Shown: positions 27,308 to 37,853 of the stretch, in pieces | How the letters are laid out: each line of letters starts with the position of its first letter | Position numbering within the stretch: position 1 is the stretch's first letter | Assembly (NCBI GenBank): GCA_014654455.1 | Contig: JACWCY010000001.1 | Location: 1-64,000 of the forward strand | DNA: 64,000 nt | Direction: 5' to 3' | Origin: Pelagibacterales bacterium SAG-MED01 | Lineage (GTDB): Bacteria; Pseudomonadota; Alphaproteobacteria; Pelagibacterales; Pelagibacteraceae | Notes under the pieces: generated by a model | What the model saw: the letters and a program-made list of their open reading frames with translations, nothing else | What the model was told of the DNA's origin: nothing | Database searches by the model: none | Made by a program: the position numbers and the translations under genes

Positions 27308-28252
27308 CTAATATAAATTTTTATAAATATTATCAATTAATTGTTTACCATGAATTTTTGGTTTCCATTTGAATGGTTTGAGAATTTTTATAGTATTACT
27401 AAGGTTTGGGTAGACATTTTTTTCTTCATTTTTTCTGAAAAGACTTTTATCAATCTTAATGAATTTCTTATAATTAAGTTTTTTAATACTAAAAACAATA
27501 TCCAAAATTTTTCTTAACGAATACCTTTTGCCAGAAGCAATTATCAAATTACATGGTTTTAAATAACTCATATAATAAGCTCCTTTTACTAGTTCAGGCG
27601 CCCAACCAAAATCTCTGACTAAATCTAAATTTCCAACATTAAGTTTCTTTTTTTTATATAAATTTTTTTTTAAATAAATACAAACTTTTTTCAAAAAAAA
27701 ATTGTTTGGTCTTAAGTTGGATTCAACTTGAAAAAAAATAATGTTATAACAAGCTAATCCTTTTTTTCTAAAATTATTTACAATATTAAAAGCTTTTTTT
27801 TGTGCATCAATATAAGGATTTAGATTTTTCGAAAAAACTGGTTTTAAAAAATCAAAATTTTTTTTAAATGAAAATATATAGCCACTGTTAGCTTTTAAAA
27901 ACTTTATATCTAATTGATCTTTTTTTAATATAGTCAAAAAATTTTTACATCCAATATAATTAGAATCATATGTTTGTTTTCTAAAATTTAAACTTTTTGT
28001 AACTGAACTTTGCCCCGCAAAATAAAAGATGATGCTTGGTTGAATTTGGTTTATAAGTTTTTTAATTGATGATAAGTCTTTTACATTTAATTTTTTAAAA
28101 ATAATTTTTTTTTGAATTTTAAGTTTATCAAAATTTTTATATTTTTTTTTTAATGTTCTCGATGTAACATATATCTTATAATTTTTATTTAATAAAAATT
28201 TTGATAAATAAGCACTTAAGATACCAGTACTTATAATTAACACTTTTTTCAT
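27308..28252 (-). CDS. Degenerate GDP-mannose 4,6-dehydratase-like SDR protein
   Basis: 314 aa. The overall order follows GDP-mannose dehydratase: FYFAGQSSVTKS for NLAAQSHVGVS, a SNYIGCKNFL segment, and VGNLDLVRDFGWAPELVKGAYYM for the GNLDAKRDWGHA block. The catalytic apparatus is altered. The dinucleotide motif reads STGILSAYL (residues 8-16) without GxxGxxG, the Ser/Thr-bearing segment is ANSGYIFS (121-128), and the YxxxK site is YIDAQ (Y147, Q151). The frame is intact over its full length, so the gene looks retained and not decaying, perhaps as a non-catalytic or repurposed protein. It is isolated between tsaC and a tRNA gene. Confidence 0.7.
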   Translation of the reverse strand: MKKVLIISTGILSAYLSKFLLNKNYKIYVTSRTLKKKYKNFDKLKIQKKIIFKKLNVKDLSSIKKLINQIQPSIIFYFAGQSSVTKSLNFRKQTYDSNYIGCKNFLTILKKDQLDIKFLKANSGYIFSFKKNFDFLKPVFSKNLNPYIDAQKKAFNIVNNFRKKGLACYNIIFFQVESNLRPNNFFLKKVCIYLKKNLYKKKKLNVGNLDLVRDFGWAPELVKGAYYMSYLKPCNLIIASGKRYSLRKILDIVFSIKKLNYKKFIKIDKSLFRKNEEKNVYPNLSNTIKILKPFKWKPKIHGKQLIDNIYKNLY

Positions 28253-28364
28253 ATATTTTTTGCTAATAAACCTAAATAACGATAAATGTAAATTAAGATC
28301 ATTTATTCTATCAAATTTTAATTATAAGTGTCAAATTATATCTGATTTTATAAACTTTTAACTT

Positions 28365-28441
28365 TGGTGCGCCTGCTAGGAGTCGAACCCAGAACCTCCT
28401 GATCCGAAGTCAGGCGCTCTATCCAGTTGAGCTACAAGCGC
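28365..28441 (-). tRNA. tRNA-Arg (UCG anticodon)
   Basis: Read on the minus strand: acceptor GCGCTTG pairs with CAGGCGC (one G-U pair), the D-arm contains AGCTCAACTGGATAGAGC, the anticodon arm is CCTGA-CTTCGGA-TCAGG with anticodon TCG, and the T-arm GGTTCGACTCC is normal. CCA is encoded at 28365-28367. 77 nt including CCA. It decodes CGA and probably CGG. Confidence 0.95.
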
Positions 28442-28464
28442 ATATAATATTAATATAACATTTT

Positions 28465-29445
28465 ATGAAAAAAAAAATAAATTTGATTGTAAAAGATGAT
28501 GAAAATAATCTCAGAGTAGATGTTTTTATCAATAATAATGAAAAAAATCTAAGTCGAACCAGAATTAAAAAGTTAATTTTAGATGGTCAATTAAACCTTA
28601 ACAATAAAGTTATATTAGATCCTTCTAAAAAAATTTTTACTGGAGACAATATAAATTTGATTATACCGGAACCAAAAAAAGCTTCACTTAAACCATATAA
28701 TTATAAATTAGATATAATTTTTGAAGATAATGATTTAATTATTCTAAATAAACCCTCTGGCTTAATTATGCATCCAGGGGCAGGTAATTTTGATAATACG
28801 ATTGTAAATGCATTAATAAATTATAATAGGAATTCACTTTCAAACATTGGAAATGATCTAAGACCAGGAATTGTTCATAGGATTGACAAAAATACTTCTG
28901 GTTTAGTTATAATAGCAAAAAATAATCAAGCCCACGAACACCTTTCTAATCAATTTAGCAAACATACAATTACGAGAACTTACCAGTTACTAATTTGGGG
29001 TAAAATAAGACCATCAAAAGGTCGAATTGAAACTTTAATTACTAGGAGTTCTAAGAATAGACAGATGATGGAGGTGAATAAAACTAAAGGTAAAAAAGCT
29101 ATTACAAACTATAAAACAATTGAAGTTTTTGAAAATAAAAAAACTCCAACTTTAAGTTTTTTAGAATGTAAACTAGAAACTGGTAGGACCCATCAGATAA
29201 GAGTTCATATGAATTACATGGGTAATAGTATTTTTGGAGATGATAAATATAAAAAAAAATTTAAGAAAATAAAAAATATAGACCCTTTATTAGAAAAAGC
29301 TTTAAATAATCTAAAAAGACAATTTCTTCATGCAAAAACTATAGGGTTTATTCATCCTAAAAATAATAAAGAGATGATTTTTAACTCAATTTTGCCACAT
29401 GAGCTTGAAAATATATTAAAAATGTTGAAAAACACTAACAAATAA
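28465..29445 (+). CDS. rluD: 23S rRNA pseudouridine synthase, RluD family
   Basis: 326 aa. An N-terminal S4 RNA-binding domain (RVDVFINNNEKNLSRTRIKKLILDGQLNLN) is followed by the RluA/RluD catalytic domain, with NKPSGLIMHPG and the active-site Asp141 in GIVHRIDKNTSGLVIIAK, and LETGRTHQIRVHMNYMG later. The S4 domain and length favour RluD (helix 69 of 23S rRNA) over RluA, but RluC cannot be excluded. It starts 23 nt from the divergent tRNA-Arg gene; rpoH follows after 38 nt. Confidence 0.88.
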   Translation: MKKKINLIVKDDENNLRVDVFINNNEKNLSRTRIKKLILDGQLNLNNKVILDPSKKIFTGDNINLIIPEPKKASLKPYNYKLDIIFEDNDLIILNKPSGLIMHPGAGNFDNTIVNALINYNRNSLSNIGNDLRPGIVHRIDKNTSGLVIIAKNNQAHEHLSNQFSKHTITRTYQLLIWGKIRPSKGRIETLITRSSKNRQMMEVNKTKGKKAITNYKTIEVFENKKTPTLSFLECKLETGRTHQIRVHMNYMGNSIFGDDKYKKKFKKIKNIDPLLEKALNNLKRQFLHAKTIGFIHPKNNKEMIFNSILPHELENILKMLKNTNK

Positions 29446-29483
29446 AATATTGAAATATTTTAAAAATTTATTAGATAAACAAA

Positions 29484-30377
29484 ATGAGTATGGCTATAAA
29501 CAATAATCTTCCTGTTCTAAGTAATGAAGGTGGGCTATCTGCTTATCTAGATCAAATTAAAAAATTTCCAATGTTGGATGCTGAAGAAGAATATATGTTA
29601 GCAAAAAATTGGAGAAATAAAGGCAATATTAAATCAGCTGAAAAATTAGTCACAAGCCACTTAAGGTTAGTTGCAAAAATTGCCATGGGTTATAAAGGCT
29701 ATGGTTTGCCTGTAAACGAAATGATTTCAGAGGGTAATATTGGCTTAATGCAAGCTGTTAAAAAGTTTGAACCTGAAAAAGGTTTTCGATTAGCAACATA
29801 TGCAATGTGGTGGATAAAAGCCTCGATACAAGAGTACATACTTAGATCATGGAGTTTAGTAAAAATTGGAACAACTACAGCTCAAAAAAAATTATTTTTT
29901 AATTTAAAAAAACTTAAAAATCAAATTGCACCTCAATCTGAAGGTGATCTTAGAAATGAACATGTTGATGAAATTGCTAATAAGTTAAATGTTAGTAAAG
30001 AGGAAGTTGTTTCAATGAACCGAAGATTGTCTGGTAAAGAATTTTCTCTTAATGCTCAAGTAGGAGAGGATGGTGATGAATGGCAAGATTGGTTAGTAGA
30101 TAAAGAACTAGATCATGATCTAAAGTTCGCACACCATGAGGAAATGGAGCAAAGAAAAGACCTTTTAAAAACTTCTATAAAAATATTAAATGACAGAGAG
30201 CGAGAAATTTTACATTCTAGAAGATTAAATGATAATCCAACTACTTTAGAGGATTTAAGTAAAAAATACAAAATCAGCAGGGAAAGAGTAAGACAAATTG
30301 AAAATAAAGCGTTTGAAAAATTACAAAAACAAATGCTAATTTTAGCAAAATCTAAAAATTTATTACCTGTTAACTAA
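29484..30377 (+). CDS. rpoH: Heat-shock sigma factor RpoH (sigma-32)
   Basis: 297 aa. Sigma region 2 includes [61 protein letters not shown]. The diagnostic RpoH box AQKKLFFNL is at residues 133-141. Region 4 reads [11 protein letters not shown]...[20 protein letters not shown]. It directs RNA polymerase to heat-shock promoters, whose likely targets here include ftsH. It overlaps the convergent purA stop by 4 nt. Confidence 0.96.
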   Translation: MSMAINNNLPVLSNEGGLSAYLDQIKKFPMLDAEEEYMLAKNWRNKGNIKSAEKLVTSHLRLVAKIAMGYKGYGLPVNEMISEGNIGLMQAVKKFEPEKGFRLATYAMWWIKASIQEYILRSWSLVKIGTTTAQKKLFFNLKKLKNQIAPQSEGDLRNEHVDEIANKLNVSKEEVVSMNRRLSGKEFSLNAQVGEDGDEWQDWLVDKELDHDLKFAHHEEMEQRKDLLKTSIKILNDREREILHSRRLNDNPTTLEDLSKKYKISRERVRQIENKAFEKLQKQMLILAKSKNLLPVN

Positions 30378-31666
30378 ATTTCAAAAGGATTTTCGATCAA
30401 TATAGTGTCTTCACGTTCTGGACTCGTCGATACACTTGATATTTTTGTTTCAATAAAATCCTCTACAGAAAAAATATAATTTTTTGCATTATCAGGTAGT
30501 TCATCAATGTTTTTAATACCTTTTGTTGAGGTCTTCCATCCTGGAAAGGTTTTGTAAATAGGTTTTATCTTTAACTGATCCTCTACTGCTGCTGGCAAAT
30601 AATCAACTTTTTTTCCATCTAGTTCATATTGAACACACATTTTAATTTCATTTAATTCATCTAGGACATCTAGTTTTGTTAATGCTATACCGTCAATTCC
30701 TGAGATTTTAATAGTTTGTCTAACCAAAACTCCGTCAAACCAACCACATCTCCTTTTTCGACTTGTGACCGTTCCAAATTCTTTTCCTCTAGTTCCGAGT
30801 AAATCTCCAATATTATCTTTTAATTCTGTTGGAAAAGGGCCTTCACCTACTCTTGTTGTGTATGCTTTTGTTATTCCTAAAACATAATTTATTGAATTTG
30901 GCCCACAACCTGTTCCTGTTGCAGCACTTGATGCAACAGTATTTGAAGATGTAACAAAAGGATAGGTACCGTGATCAACATCTAATAAAACACCTTGGGC
31001 TCCTTCAAACAAAATCTTCTTTTTTTGTCTCTTAAATTGATTTATTTTTAACCACACAGGCTGAGAAAATTTTAAAATTTCAGGGGCAATTTTTAATAAA
31101 TCTTTTTTTAATTGATTTTTTTCAAAAATTTTTTTTCCCAATCCTTTTCTTATTGCATTATGATGTAATAAAACAGACTCTAATCTTTCATCTAAATTTT
31201 TTTCTGATCTTAAGTCCATAACTCTTATTGATCTTCTTCCTACTTTATCTTCATATGCTGGTCCTATACCTCTTCTGGTTGTTCCTATCTTTCCTTTACC
31301 AGCGGTATCTTCTCTAATTTCATCCATTTCTCTGTGAAATGGTAATATCAAATTTGCAGATTCTGAAATTATAAAATTATTAGTATCTACTTGAACATCT
31401 TTTGATTTAATTTCATTAATTTCCTCTAGTAAGGCCCAAGGATCAACAACAACTCCATTTCCAATTATAGAAATTTTACCTTTTCTAACTATTCCTGATG
31501 GTAATAATCTTAATTTATATGTAACTCCATCAATAACTAAAGTATGACCTGCATTATGTCCTCCCTGAAATCTAACCACAACATCTGCTTGTTCTGAAAG
31601 CCAGTCAACAATTTTTCCTTTTCCTTCGTCACCCCATTGCGATCCAACTACAACTATATTTTTCAT
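30374..31666 (-). CDS. purA: Adenylosuccinate synthetase
   Basis: 430 aa. GTP-dependent joining of IMP and aspartate, the first committed AMP step. Visible motifs: [14 protein letters not shown] at the N-terminus, [61 protein letters not shown] and TGRP-equivalent [12 protein letters not shown]. The N-terminus abuts the thiD stop; the C-terminus overlaps rpoH. Confidence 0.97.
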   Translation of the reverse strand: MKNIVVVGSQWGDEGKGKIVDWLSEQADVVVRFQGGHNAGHTLVIDGVTYKLRLLPSGIVRKGKISIIGNGVVVDPWALLEEINEIKSKDVQVDTNNFIISESANLILPFHREMDEIREDTAGKGKIGTTRRGIGPAYEDKVGRRSIRVMDLRSEKNLDERLESVLLHHNAIRKGLGKKIFEKNQLKKDLLKIAPEILKFSQPVWLKINQFKRQKKKILFEGAQGVLLDVDHGTYPFVTSSNTVASSAATGTGCGPNSINYVLGITKAYTTRVGEGPFPTELKDNIGDLLGTRGKEFGTVTSRKRRCGWFDGVLVRQTIKISGIDGIALTKLDVLDELNEIKMCVQYELDGKKVDYLPAAVEDQLKIKPIYKTFPGWKTSTKGIKNIDELPDNAKNYIFSVEDFIETKISSVSTSPEREDTILIENPFEI

Positions 31667-32478
31667 TATCTAAATTTTCTACTTATGCTCATTGTATTAA
31701 GGTGATTAATAGGACCATTGCCTTTACCATAATTCGGATTAGTTTTTATGGCAAAATTTACATACTTAATTCCAAGCTCACAAGATTTCTTTATGGGTTT
31801 TCCACAAGATAAAAAAGTAGTTATAGCACTAGATAAAGTACATCCTGTTCCATGAGTATTCATCGTTTTATATCTATAACTATTAAATATTTTTATTTCT
31901 GACTTGTTAACAAATATATCTTGAACAAATTTTGAATTTAAATGTCCACCTTTAATTAGTACATTTTTAGCACCATACTTTAATAATTCTTTAGCAGCAA
32001 AAACCATATCATTTTTATTTTTTATTTTTAATTTTGTTAAAATTTCAGCTTCTGGAATATTTGGAGTAATCAAACGCACTCTTTTAATTAATCTCGATTT
32101 AAGTGATTTAACTGCTTTATTATCTATTAATTTAGCTCCACCTTTTGCAACCATTACAGGATCAAGCACTATGTTCTTAGTTCTAATCTTATCCAATGTG
32201 TTAACTATAGAGTCAATAACTTTTGTAGAATGCAACATTCCAATTTTGACACCATCAGGTTTAATATCTTTTATAGTAAATATAATTTGATTATAAATTT
32301 CTTTGGGGTCTATAGAAACAATTGATTTAACTCCAGTTGTGTTTTGAGACGTTATAGCTGTAATCGCTGTCATGGCGTATGATCCTAATGCTGTTATAGT
32401 TTTAATATCCGCCTGGATGCCTGCTCCACCAGATGAGTCTGAACCTGCTATAATTAGTATTTTAGATTTTGGTTTCAA
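31666..32478 (-). CDS. thiD: Hydroxymethylpyrimidine/phosphomethylpyrimidine kinase
   Basis: 270 aa ribokinase-fold enzyme phosphorylating HMP and HMP-P for thiamine assembly. Motifs: [17 protein letters not shown] at residues 11-27, [41 protein letters not shown], and the catalytic [12 protein letters not shown] near the C-terminus. A thiE-like gene occurs at 51274. This suits SAR11, which is known to depend on external HMP. It lies between glmM and purA with 1-nt joints. Confidence 0.96.
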   Translation of the reverse strand: MKPKSKILIIAGSDSSGGAGIQADIKTITALGSYAMTAITAITSQNTTGVKSIVSIDPKEIYNQIIFTIKDIKPDGVKIGMLHSTKVIDSIVNTLDKIRTKNIVLDPVMVAKGGAKLIDNKAVKSLKSRLIKRVRLITPNIPEAEILTKLKIKNKNDMVFAAKELLKYGAKNVLIKGGHLNSKFVQDIFVNKSEIKIFNSYRYKTMNTHGTGCTLSSAITTFLSCGKPIKKSCELGIKYVNFAIKTNPNYGKGNGPINHLNTMSISRKFR

Positions 32479-32479
32479 T

Positions 32480-33814
32480 TTATTTAATTTTTTTTGATAT
32501 AATATTTACACATTTATTTAAAATTTTTTTATTATCACTCTCGCCCATCACTCTTATTTTAGACTCTGTTCCTGACTTTCTTACTAATATTCTACCTTGT
32601 CCTTTCATTATTTTTTCTGCAATTTTAATAGACTTCTTGACCTCTGGATTACTAATTATTGTTTTATCTTTTACTTCGATATTTATTAAAATTTGAGGTA
32701 TTTTTTTAAATTTATTAAAAAAATTACTGGCTTTTCCTCCTTTTCTTATTGCAAATAATACTTCTAGTGCAACAAGTAAACCGTCTCCAGTTGTTGCAAA
32801 TTTTCCTAATATGATATGTCCTGATTGTTCACCTCCTAAATTAAAATTATTTTTTTGCATTTTTTCTTTAACATACCTATCTCCAACGTTTGATCTAATG
32901 AATTTTATCGTTTGAGATTTAAAAAATTTTTCTAAACCGTAGTTAGACATTAAAGTTCCTACCACTCCTCCCTTTAGCATTTTTTTATTTTTCCACCTAG
33001 TTGCTAAAGCAGCAACAATTTGATCTCCATCGACTATACAACCTTTTTCATCACACATAATGACTCTGTCAGCATCACCATCAAGTGATATACCTAAATG
33101 TGCCTTATGCTTTTTTACCGCAAATTTAATCTTATTAGGAAATGTTGAGCCACAATTTTTATTAATATTAAGACCATTTGGTGTTACACCGATAGCAATT
33201 ACTTTTGCACCTAATGATTTTAATAATTCAGGTCCAGCTTTATATCCAGCTCCATTTGCACAATCAATCACGATTCTCAATCCTCTAAGATTAAAATCTT
33301 TTGTGAAATTTTTTTTTAAGATTTTTATATAATCTTTTGTCCCACTTTCTAACCTTTTTACTCTTCCCAATTTTTCTGGATTTGAAAGATTCTTTGTAAT
33401 ATTTTTATCTATTAAACTTTCTATTCTTCTTTCAATTTTATCTGATAATTTCAGACCATCTGGTCCAAATAACTTCAATCCATTGTCATTATGTGGATTA
33501 TGAGACGCAGTTATCATAATTCCCATATTAGCCTTCATACTTTTTGTAAGCATAGCTAAACCATTTGTTGGTAAGGGTCCTAAAGTATAAACATGCATTC
33601 CTGCAGATGCTAGACCTGAAACTAATGCCGGCTCTAGTGCGTAACCTGATAATCTAGTATCTTTAGCTATAATTGCTGTCTGTTTCTTTTTTTTTTGTGA
33701 CTTAAAATATGTTCCTGAAGCTAAACCAAATTTAAAAAACATATCACCATTAATATTTTTACTATTAATAGCTCCTCTTATTCCATCTGTTCCAAAATAT
33801 TTTTTTTTCATCAA
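32480..33814 (-). CDS. glmM: Phosphoglucosamine mutase
   Basis: 444 aa. Converts glucosamine-6-P to glucosamine-1-P for peptidoglycan and LPS. N-terminus KYFGTDGIRG, the phosphoserine loop MITASHNPHNDNGLK with Ser104, the metal-binding DGDADRV, and the sugar-binding GGEQSGH are all present, as is the C-terminal RKSGTESKIRVM. It overlaps folP by 4 nt; ftsH-folP-glmM is a widespread order. Confidence 0.97.
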   Translation of the reverse strand: MMKKKYFGTDGIRGAINSKNINGDMFFKFGLASGTYFKSQKKKKQTAIIAKDTRLSGYALEPALVSGLASAGMHVYTLGPLPTNGLAMLTKSMKANMGIMITASHNPHNDNGLKLFGPDGLKLSDKIERRIESLIDKNITKNLSNPEKLGRVKRLESGTKDYIKILKKNFTKDFNLRGLRIVIDCANGAGYKAGPELLKSLGAKVIAIGVTPNGLNINKNCGSTFPNKIKFAVKKHKAHLGISLDGDADRVIMCDEKGCIVDGDQIVAALATRWKNKKMLKGGVVGTLMSNYGLEKFFKSQTIKFIRSNVGDRYVKEKMQKNNFNLGGEQSGHIILGKFATTGDGLLVALEVLFAIRKGGKASNFFNKFKKIPQILINIEVKDKTIISNPEVKKSIKIAEKIMKGQGRILVRKSGTESKIRVMGESDNKKILNKCVNIISKKIK

Positions 33815-34863
33815 TTTTTTATTAGTTCTTTAAAAACTTTTACTCCTTGTATTATTTCATCAACTTCGTGGATTCTTAAAATTTGTACTCCTTGCATCAT
33901 CAAATAAATAGAAGAAGCTACCGTTCCACCTGTTCTATTTTTGGTATCATTTTTTCCAGATAATTCTTTTATATATTTTTTTCTTGAGTTACCTACAAGT
34001 ATAGGAAAACCAAGAGAGTGGAAAATAGAAATATTCCTAATTAAATTCATATTATGTTTCAAATTTTTTCCAAAGCCTATACCAGGATCAAGAATTATAT
34101 TATTATGTTTAATACCAATGGATCTTAAAAATTTAATTTTCTGTTCAAAAAAATCATATATTTCTAATAATTCATTTTTATAACTTGGATTAATTTGCAT
34201 ATTTTCAGGTGTTCCCTGTGTATGTTGAATTATAAAAGGAATTTTATATTTTTTTAAAACACTTTTAGTTTCAAGGTCGTAATTTAATCCTGATACATCA
34301 TTTATAATCTTTACACCAAATTTAATACCCTTTTCCATGATTTTGGATTTTCTAGTATCTAATGATACGGGAACTTTTTTGCAGATCAATTTTAATATTT
34401 TATTTATTCTATTCCATTCTTGATTGGCATTTGTCACTTTAGAGCCTGGTCTAGTTGATTCACCTCCGACATCTATTATATTTGCTCCTGACTTAAACAT
34501 TTGAATTGCGTGTTTAGTCCCTTTATTTATACTATTATATTTCCCCCCATCAGAAAAACTATCTGGAGTAAGATTTAATACACCCATAATATTAGGCAAT
34601 TTTAGAAAGTTTAAATTTGCGAAATTTTTTTTTTTTTTAGTAATATTTTTTAGATCTACTCTTATTTTTTTTTTTAATACTTTAGGTAATTCACTTAATT
34701 TTTTAAGTGGGATTTTTTTTTTATATTTTCTAGAAATTAATTCAACACAATCAAATGATATTTTTTCATTACCATGAAGAGGTAATGTTTTTTTCTTTTT
34801 AACTAAAACTTTAGATTTATGTCCATAACAAAAATTACACGCTCTAGTGTAATATTTTGGCAT
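33811..34863 (-). CDS. folP: Dihydropteroate synthase
   Basis: 350 aa. Makes dihydropteroate from DHPP and p-aminobenzoate. The TIM-barrel core starts near residue 92 with IMGVLNLTPDSFSDGGKY, continuing with GANIIDVGGESTRPGS, VSLDTRKS, IINDVSGL, ILDPGIGFGK and VGNSRKKYI. A basic N-terminal extension of about 90 residues is common in alphaproteobacterial versions; here it contains a CNFC pair and many lysines. It lies 5 nt after ftsH. Confidence 0.95.
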   Translation of the reverse strand: MPKYYTRACNFCYGHKSKVLVKKKKTLPLHGNEKISFDCVELISRKYKKKIPLKKLSELPKVLKKKIRVDLKNITKKKKNFANLNFLKLPNIMGVLNLTPDSFSDGGKYNSINKGTKHAIQMFKSGANIIDVGGESTRPGSKVTNANQEWNRINKILKLICKKVPVSLDTRKSKIMEKGIKFGVKIINDVSGLNYDLETKSVLKKYKIPFIIQHTQGTPENMQINPSYKNELLEIYDFFEQKIKFLRSIGIKHNNIILDPGIGFGKNLKHNMNLIRNISIFHSLGFPILVGNSRKKYIKELSGKNDTKNRTGGTVASSIYLMMQGVQILRIHEVDEIIQGVKVFKELIKN

Positions 34864-34868
34864 TATTA

Positions 34869-36761
34869 TTAATGAACAATTTTTGGTTTAAGACCTAATG
34901 CACTTAAAGCTGATCCTTTATCTTCTTCAGCTTTTAAATCCTCTTTGTCTGAAGGATATATGTTTTTATTAATAAGATTTTCAATCTCCTCACCCGATAA
35001 AGTTTCATAAACAAGTAAAGCTTTAGCTAATTTATGTAAATCATCAATTTTATCCATAAGGACTTTTCTTGCCCTTTCATAGCCTTTATCAACAATTTTT
35101 CTTATCTCAGAGTCAACTTTTTTTGCAGTTTCTTCTGACATGTTTTGTGTTCTCGCAACAGATCTTCCTAAAAATACTTCTTCTTCATTTTCCCCATAAG
35201 CCACAGGGCCTAATTCTTTACTCAAACCTGCTCGCATTACCATTGCTCTTGCTCTTTTGGTAGCTTGCTCTATATCGCTGGCAGCACCAGTAGTTACCTT
35301 ATCTTCACCAAAAATAATTTCTTCTGCAACTCTTCCACCCATTGCTATAGCTAATTGTGCATGTAATTGCTCTCTAGTTTGGGATAATTCATCTCTCTCT
35401 GGTAATTGCATTACCATTCCAAGAGCTCTACCTCTTGGAATAATTGTAGCTTTATGAATTGGGTAGGCTGCACTTTCGTTAATTGTAACTATTGCATGTC
35501 CCGCTTCATGGTAGGCTGTTAAAGTTTTTTCTTCCTCTGTCATAACCATAGATCTTCTCTCTGATCCCATCATAACTTTATCTTTTGCTTCCTCAAACTC
35601 ATTTAATGTTACTATTCTTTTATTTTTTCTTGCCGCCAATAAAGCCGCTTCATTAACTAAGTTCGCAAGATCTGCTCCTGAAAAACCAGGAGTGCCTCTT
35701 GCTACAATTCTTAAATTTACATCTGGTGCCATTTTAATTTTTTTAACATGAACTTTTAAAATCTTTTCTCTTCCAATTATATCTGGGTTTGAAACAACTA
35801 CTTGTCTGTCAAATCTTCCTGGTCTCAATAAAGCGGGATCAAGAACATCTGGTCTGTTTGTTGCAGCAATAATAATTACACCTTCATTAGTTTCAAAACC
35901 ATCCATTTCTACTAAAAGCTGATTCAATGTTTGTTCTCTTTCATCATTACCTCCACCTAGGCCAGCACCTCGACTTCTTCCGACTGCATCAATCTCATCA
36001 ATAAAAATAATACATGGAGAATTTTTTTTACCCTGTTCAAACATGTCTCTAACTCTTGAGGCTCCAACACCTACAAACATTTCTACAAAATCAGATCCTG
36101 AAATTGTAAAAAAAGGTACGCCTGCTTCACCAGCTATAGCTCTAGCTAATAAAGTTTTCCCTGTGCCAGGGGGTCCAACAAGTAAAGCTCCTCTCGGAAT
36201 CTTTCCACCTAATCTACTAAACTTTTTTGGATCTTTAAGAAACTCGACAATTTCTTCAACTTCTTCTTTTGCTTCTTCTACACCAGCTACATCGTTAAAA
36301 GTAACTTTTCCCTTCAGCTCATTCATCATTTTTGCTTTAGATCTTCCAAAACCCATTGCTCCACCTTTGCCACCTTGCATTTGTCTCATAAAAAAAATCC
36401 AAACTGCAATTAAAAGTAACATTGGAAACCAAGACAATAAAACACCAAATAAGGAAGGCATCTTTTCTTCTATTGGTGCAGCTGAAATACTTACACCTTT
36501 GTCTGAAAGTTTTTCAATTAAATTTGGGTAATTGGGTGAATAAGTTGTAAAGTTATTTCCGTTTGAATAAACACCTTTAATATTATTACCTTGAATTTCG
36601 ACCTTTAAAACTTCTCCATTATCAACTGAAGTTAAAAATTCTGAAAAAATAATTTGGTTAGCACCACCCCTAATGTTTGTTTGTGGGTTTTTAAACATAT
36701 TGTATAGGCCAATAGTTAAAAAAACTATTATTCCCCACATTGCTATATTTTTTAAATTCAT
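34869..36761 (-). CDS. ftsH: ATP-dependent zinc metalloprotease FtsH
   Basis: 630 aa inner-membrane AAA protease. Two transmembrane helices flank a periplasmic domain in the first 125 residues. Walker [10 protein letters not shown], Walker [12 protein letters not shown] region [21 protein letters not shown], and the zinc site HEAGH at residues 418-422 are intact. FtsH degrades membrane and regulatory proteins, including RpoH in other proteobacteria; both are here. Its HflK/HflC regulators are at 2156-4133. Confidence 0.98.
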   Translation of the reverse strand: MNLKNIAMWGIIVFLTIGLYNMFKNPQTNIRGGANQIIFSEFLTSVDNGEVLKVEIQGNNIKGVYSNGNNFTTYSPNYPNLIEKLSDKGVSISAAPIEEKMPSLFGVLLSWFPMLLLIAVWIFFMRQMQGGKGGAMGFGRSKAKMMNELKGKVTFNDVAGVEEAKEEVEEIVEFLKDPKKFSRLGGKIPRGALLVGPPGTGKTLLARAIAGEAGVPFFTISGSDFVEMFVGVGASRVRDMFEQGKKNSPCIIFIDEIDAVGRSRGAGLGGGNDEREQTLNQLLVEMDGFETNEGVIIIAATNRPDVLDPALLRPGRFDRQVVVSNPDIIGREKILKVHVKKIKMAPDVNLRIVARGTPGFSGADLANLVNEAALLAARKNKRIVTLNEFEEAKDKVMMGSERRSMVMTEEEKTLTAYHEAGHAIVTINESAAYPIHKATIIPRGRALGMVMQLPERDELSQTREQLHAQLAIAMGGRVAEEIIFGEDKVTTGAASDIEQATKRARAMVMRAGLSKELGPVAYGENEEEVFLGRSVARTQNMSEETAKKVDSEIRKIVDKGYERARKVLMDKIDDLHKLAKALLVYETLSGEEIENLINKNIYPSDKEDLKAEEDKGSALSALGLKPKIVH

Positions 36762-36824
36762 GAGAATAAGATAATGTTAATTTCTAATTTAACAAGTGGC
36801 AATTTTGGTTTTAGACACACTTAT

Positions 36825-37853
36825 TTAATGTTCTTTTGACAAAATAACAGTCTGATTGACCTTTTCAATAACACAACCACCAATAGTTAGTTTTGAAATA
36901 TTGTTAGTTTGTATTTTTCTTATAATTCTATCTAATTTTCTTCCTCTAACTGAATAATATTTTTTACCACTCTTTCTTATTAATTCTGAGAAAGATCTAA
37001 AGATAATTTCCTGGGGTTGTTTAAAAAAATTATTATTAATAATTACTTGATTTCTAGTTTTAGAAAAACATACATTTTTTTTAATATTTTCATTTGCATA
37101 AAATTTAACTACTTCATCTGAAGATTTTAAATTATTAATAGTTAATAAAAATTTTTTTTTATCTAATCCATTATTTTGTAATTCTTTAATAAGGTTCCTA
37201 ATTTTAATTCTTAAATATTTTTCATCCTTGTTAGATGGGTCTTTTACAAAAAAATTATAGACATATTTAGATAAAAATATTAACTCATCTTTTTTTTGAT
37301 TCAACAATGGTCTAAACAAATTAGTTTTGTTAATTGTAGTTTGTTGATTTAGCGAAATTAGACCTTTTAAACCACTGCCTCTAATAATTCGTATAAAAAA
37401 ATTTTCAAATAAATCATCTAAATGGTGGCCTAAAATCAAATTATTGATCTTTAATTTCTTAGATTTAGCTATTAATAATTCGTATCTTTTTTTTCTAGCA
37501 GAAGCCTGTAGATTTTTTAAAGGTTTTTTGCCATGCCAAGTTAAAATTTCAGCCTTAATCGAAAATTTGTTTAAAATTTTCTTAACTAATTCTGCTTCTT
37601 TTGTCGACTCATTTCTTAATTTATGGTCAATAATAAAAAATCTAGAAACTAATTTGTTTTTTATTGAATATATTTTGGATAAGAAGGCTAATGCCAAACT
37701 ATCTGGACCACCAGATACTGCAACTATAAAGTTTTCCTTAATGCTTAAAGTTTTTTCAAACTCTCTATAAATTTTACTTATTCTCTTATTTTTTAATTTA
37801 CTATTTAAAAGTTTAGGAATTTTGTTTACTACACTCAAATTTTTTCGACTCAT
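36825..37853 (-). CDS. tilS: tRNA(Ile)-lysidine synthase
   Basis: 342 aa from ATG 37853; an upstream ATG at 37910 would deepen the overlap with cpoB. TilS converts C34 of tRNA-Ile(CAU) to lysidine so that it reads AUA, a frequent codon in AT-rich genomes. The PP-loop SGGPDSLALAFL is near residues 47-58, followed by FIIDHKLR and ILGHHLDDLFENFFIRIIRGSGLKGL. The C-terminal part is short but recognisable. The gene ends 63 nt before ftsH. Confidence 0.9.
   Translation of the reverse strand: MSRKNLSVVNKIPKLLNSKLKNKRISKIYREFEKTLSIKENFIVAVSGGPDSLALAFLSKIYSIKNKLVSRFFIIDHKLRNESTKEAELVKKILNKFSIKAEILTWHGKKPLKNLQASARKKRYELLIAKSKKLKINNLILGHHLDDLFENFFIRIIRGSGLKGLISLNQQTTINKTNLFRPLLNQKKDELIFLSKYVYNFFVKDPSNKDEKYLRIKIRNLIKELQNNGLDKKKFLLTINNLKSSDEVVKFYANENIKKNVCFSKTRNQVIINNNFFKQPQEIIFRSFSELIRKSGKKYYSVRGRKLDRIIRKIQTNNISKLTIGGCVIEKVNQTVILSKEH

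Noticed and set aside
26349..28252. Poly-A/T rich runs taken as frameshifts or repeats
   Set aside because: Frames remain open and Lys/Asn/Ile-rich composition is expected in this AT-rich genome.
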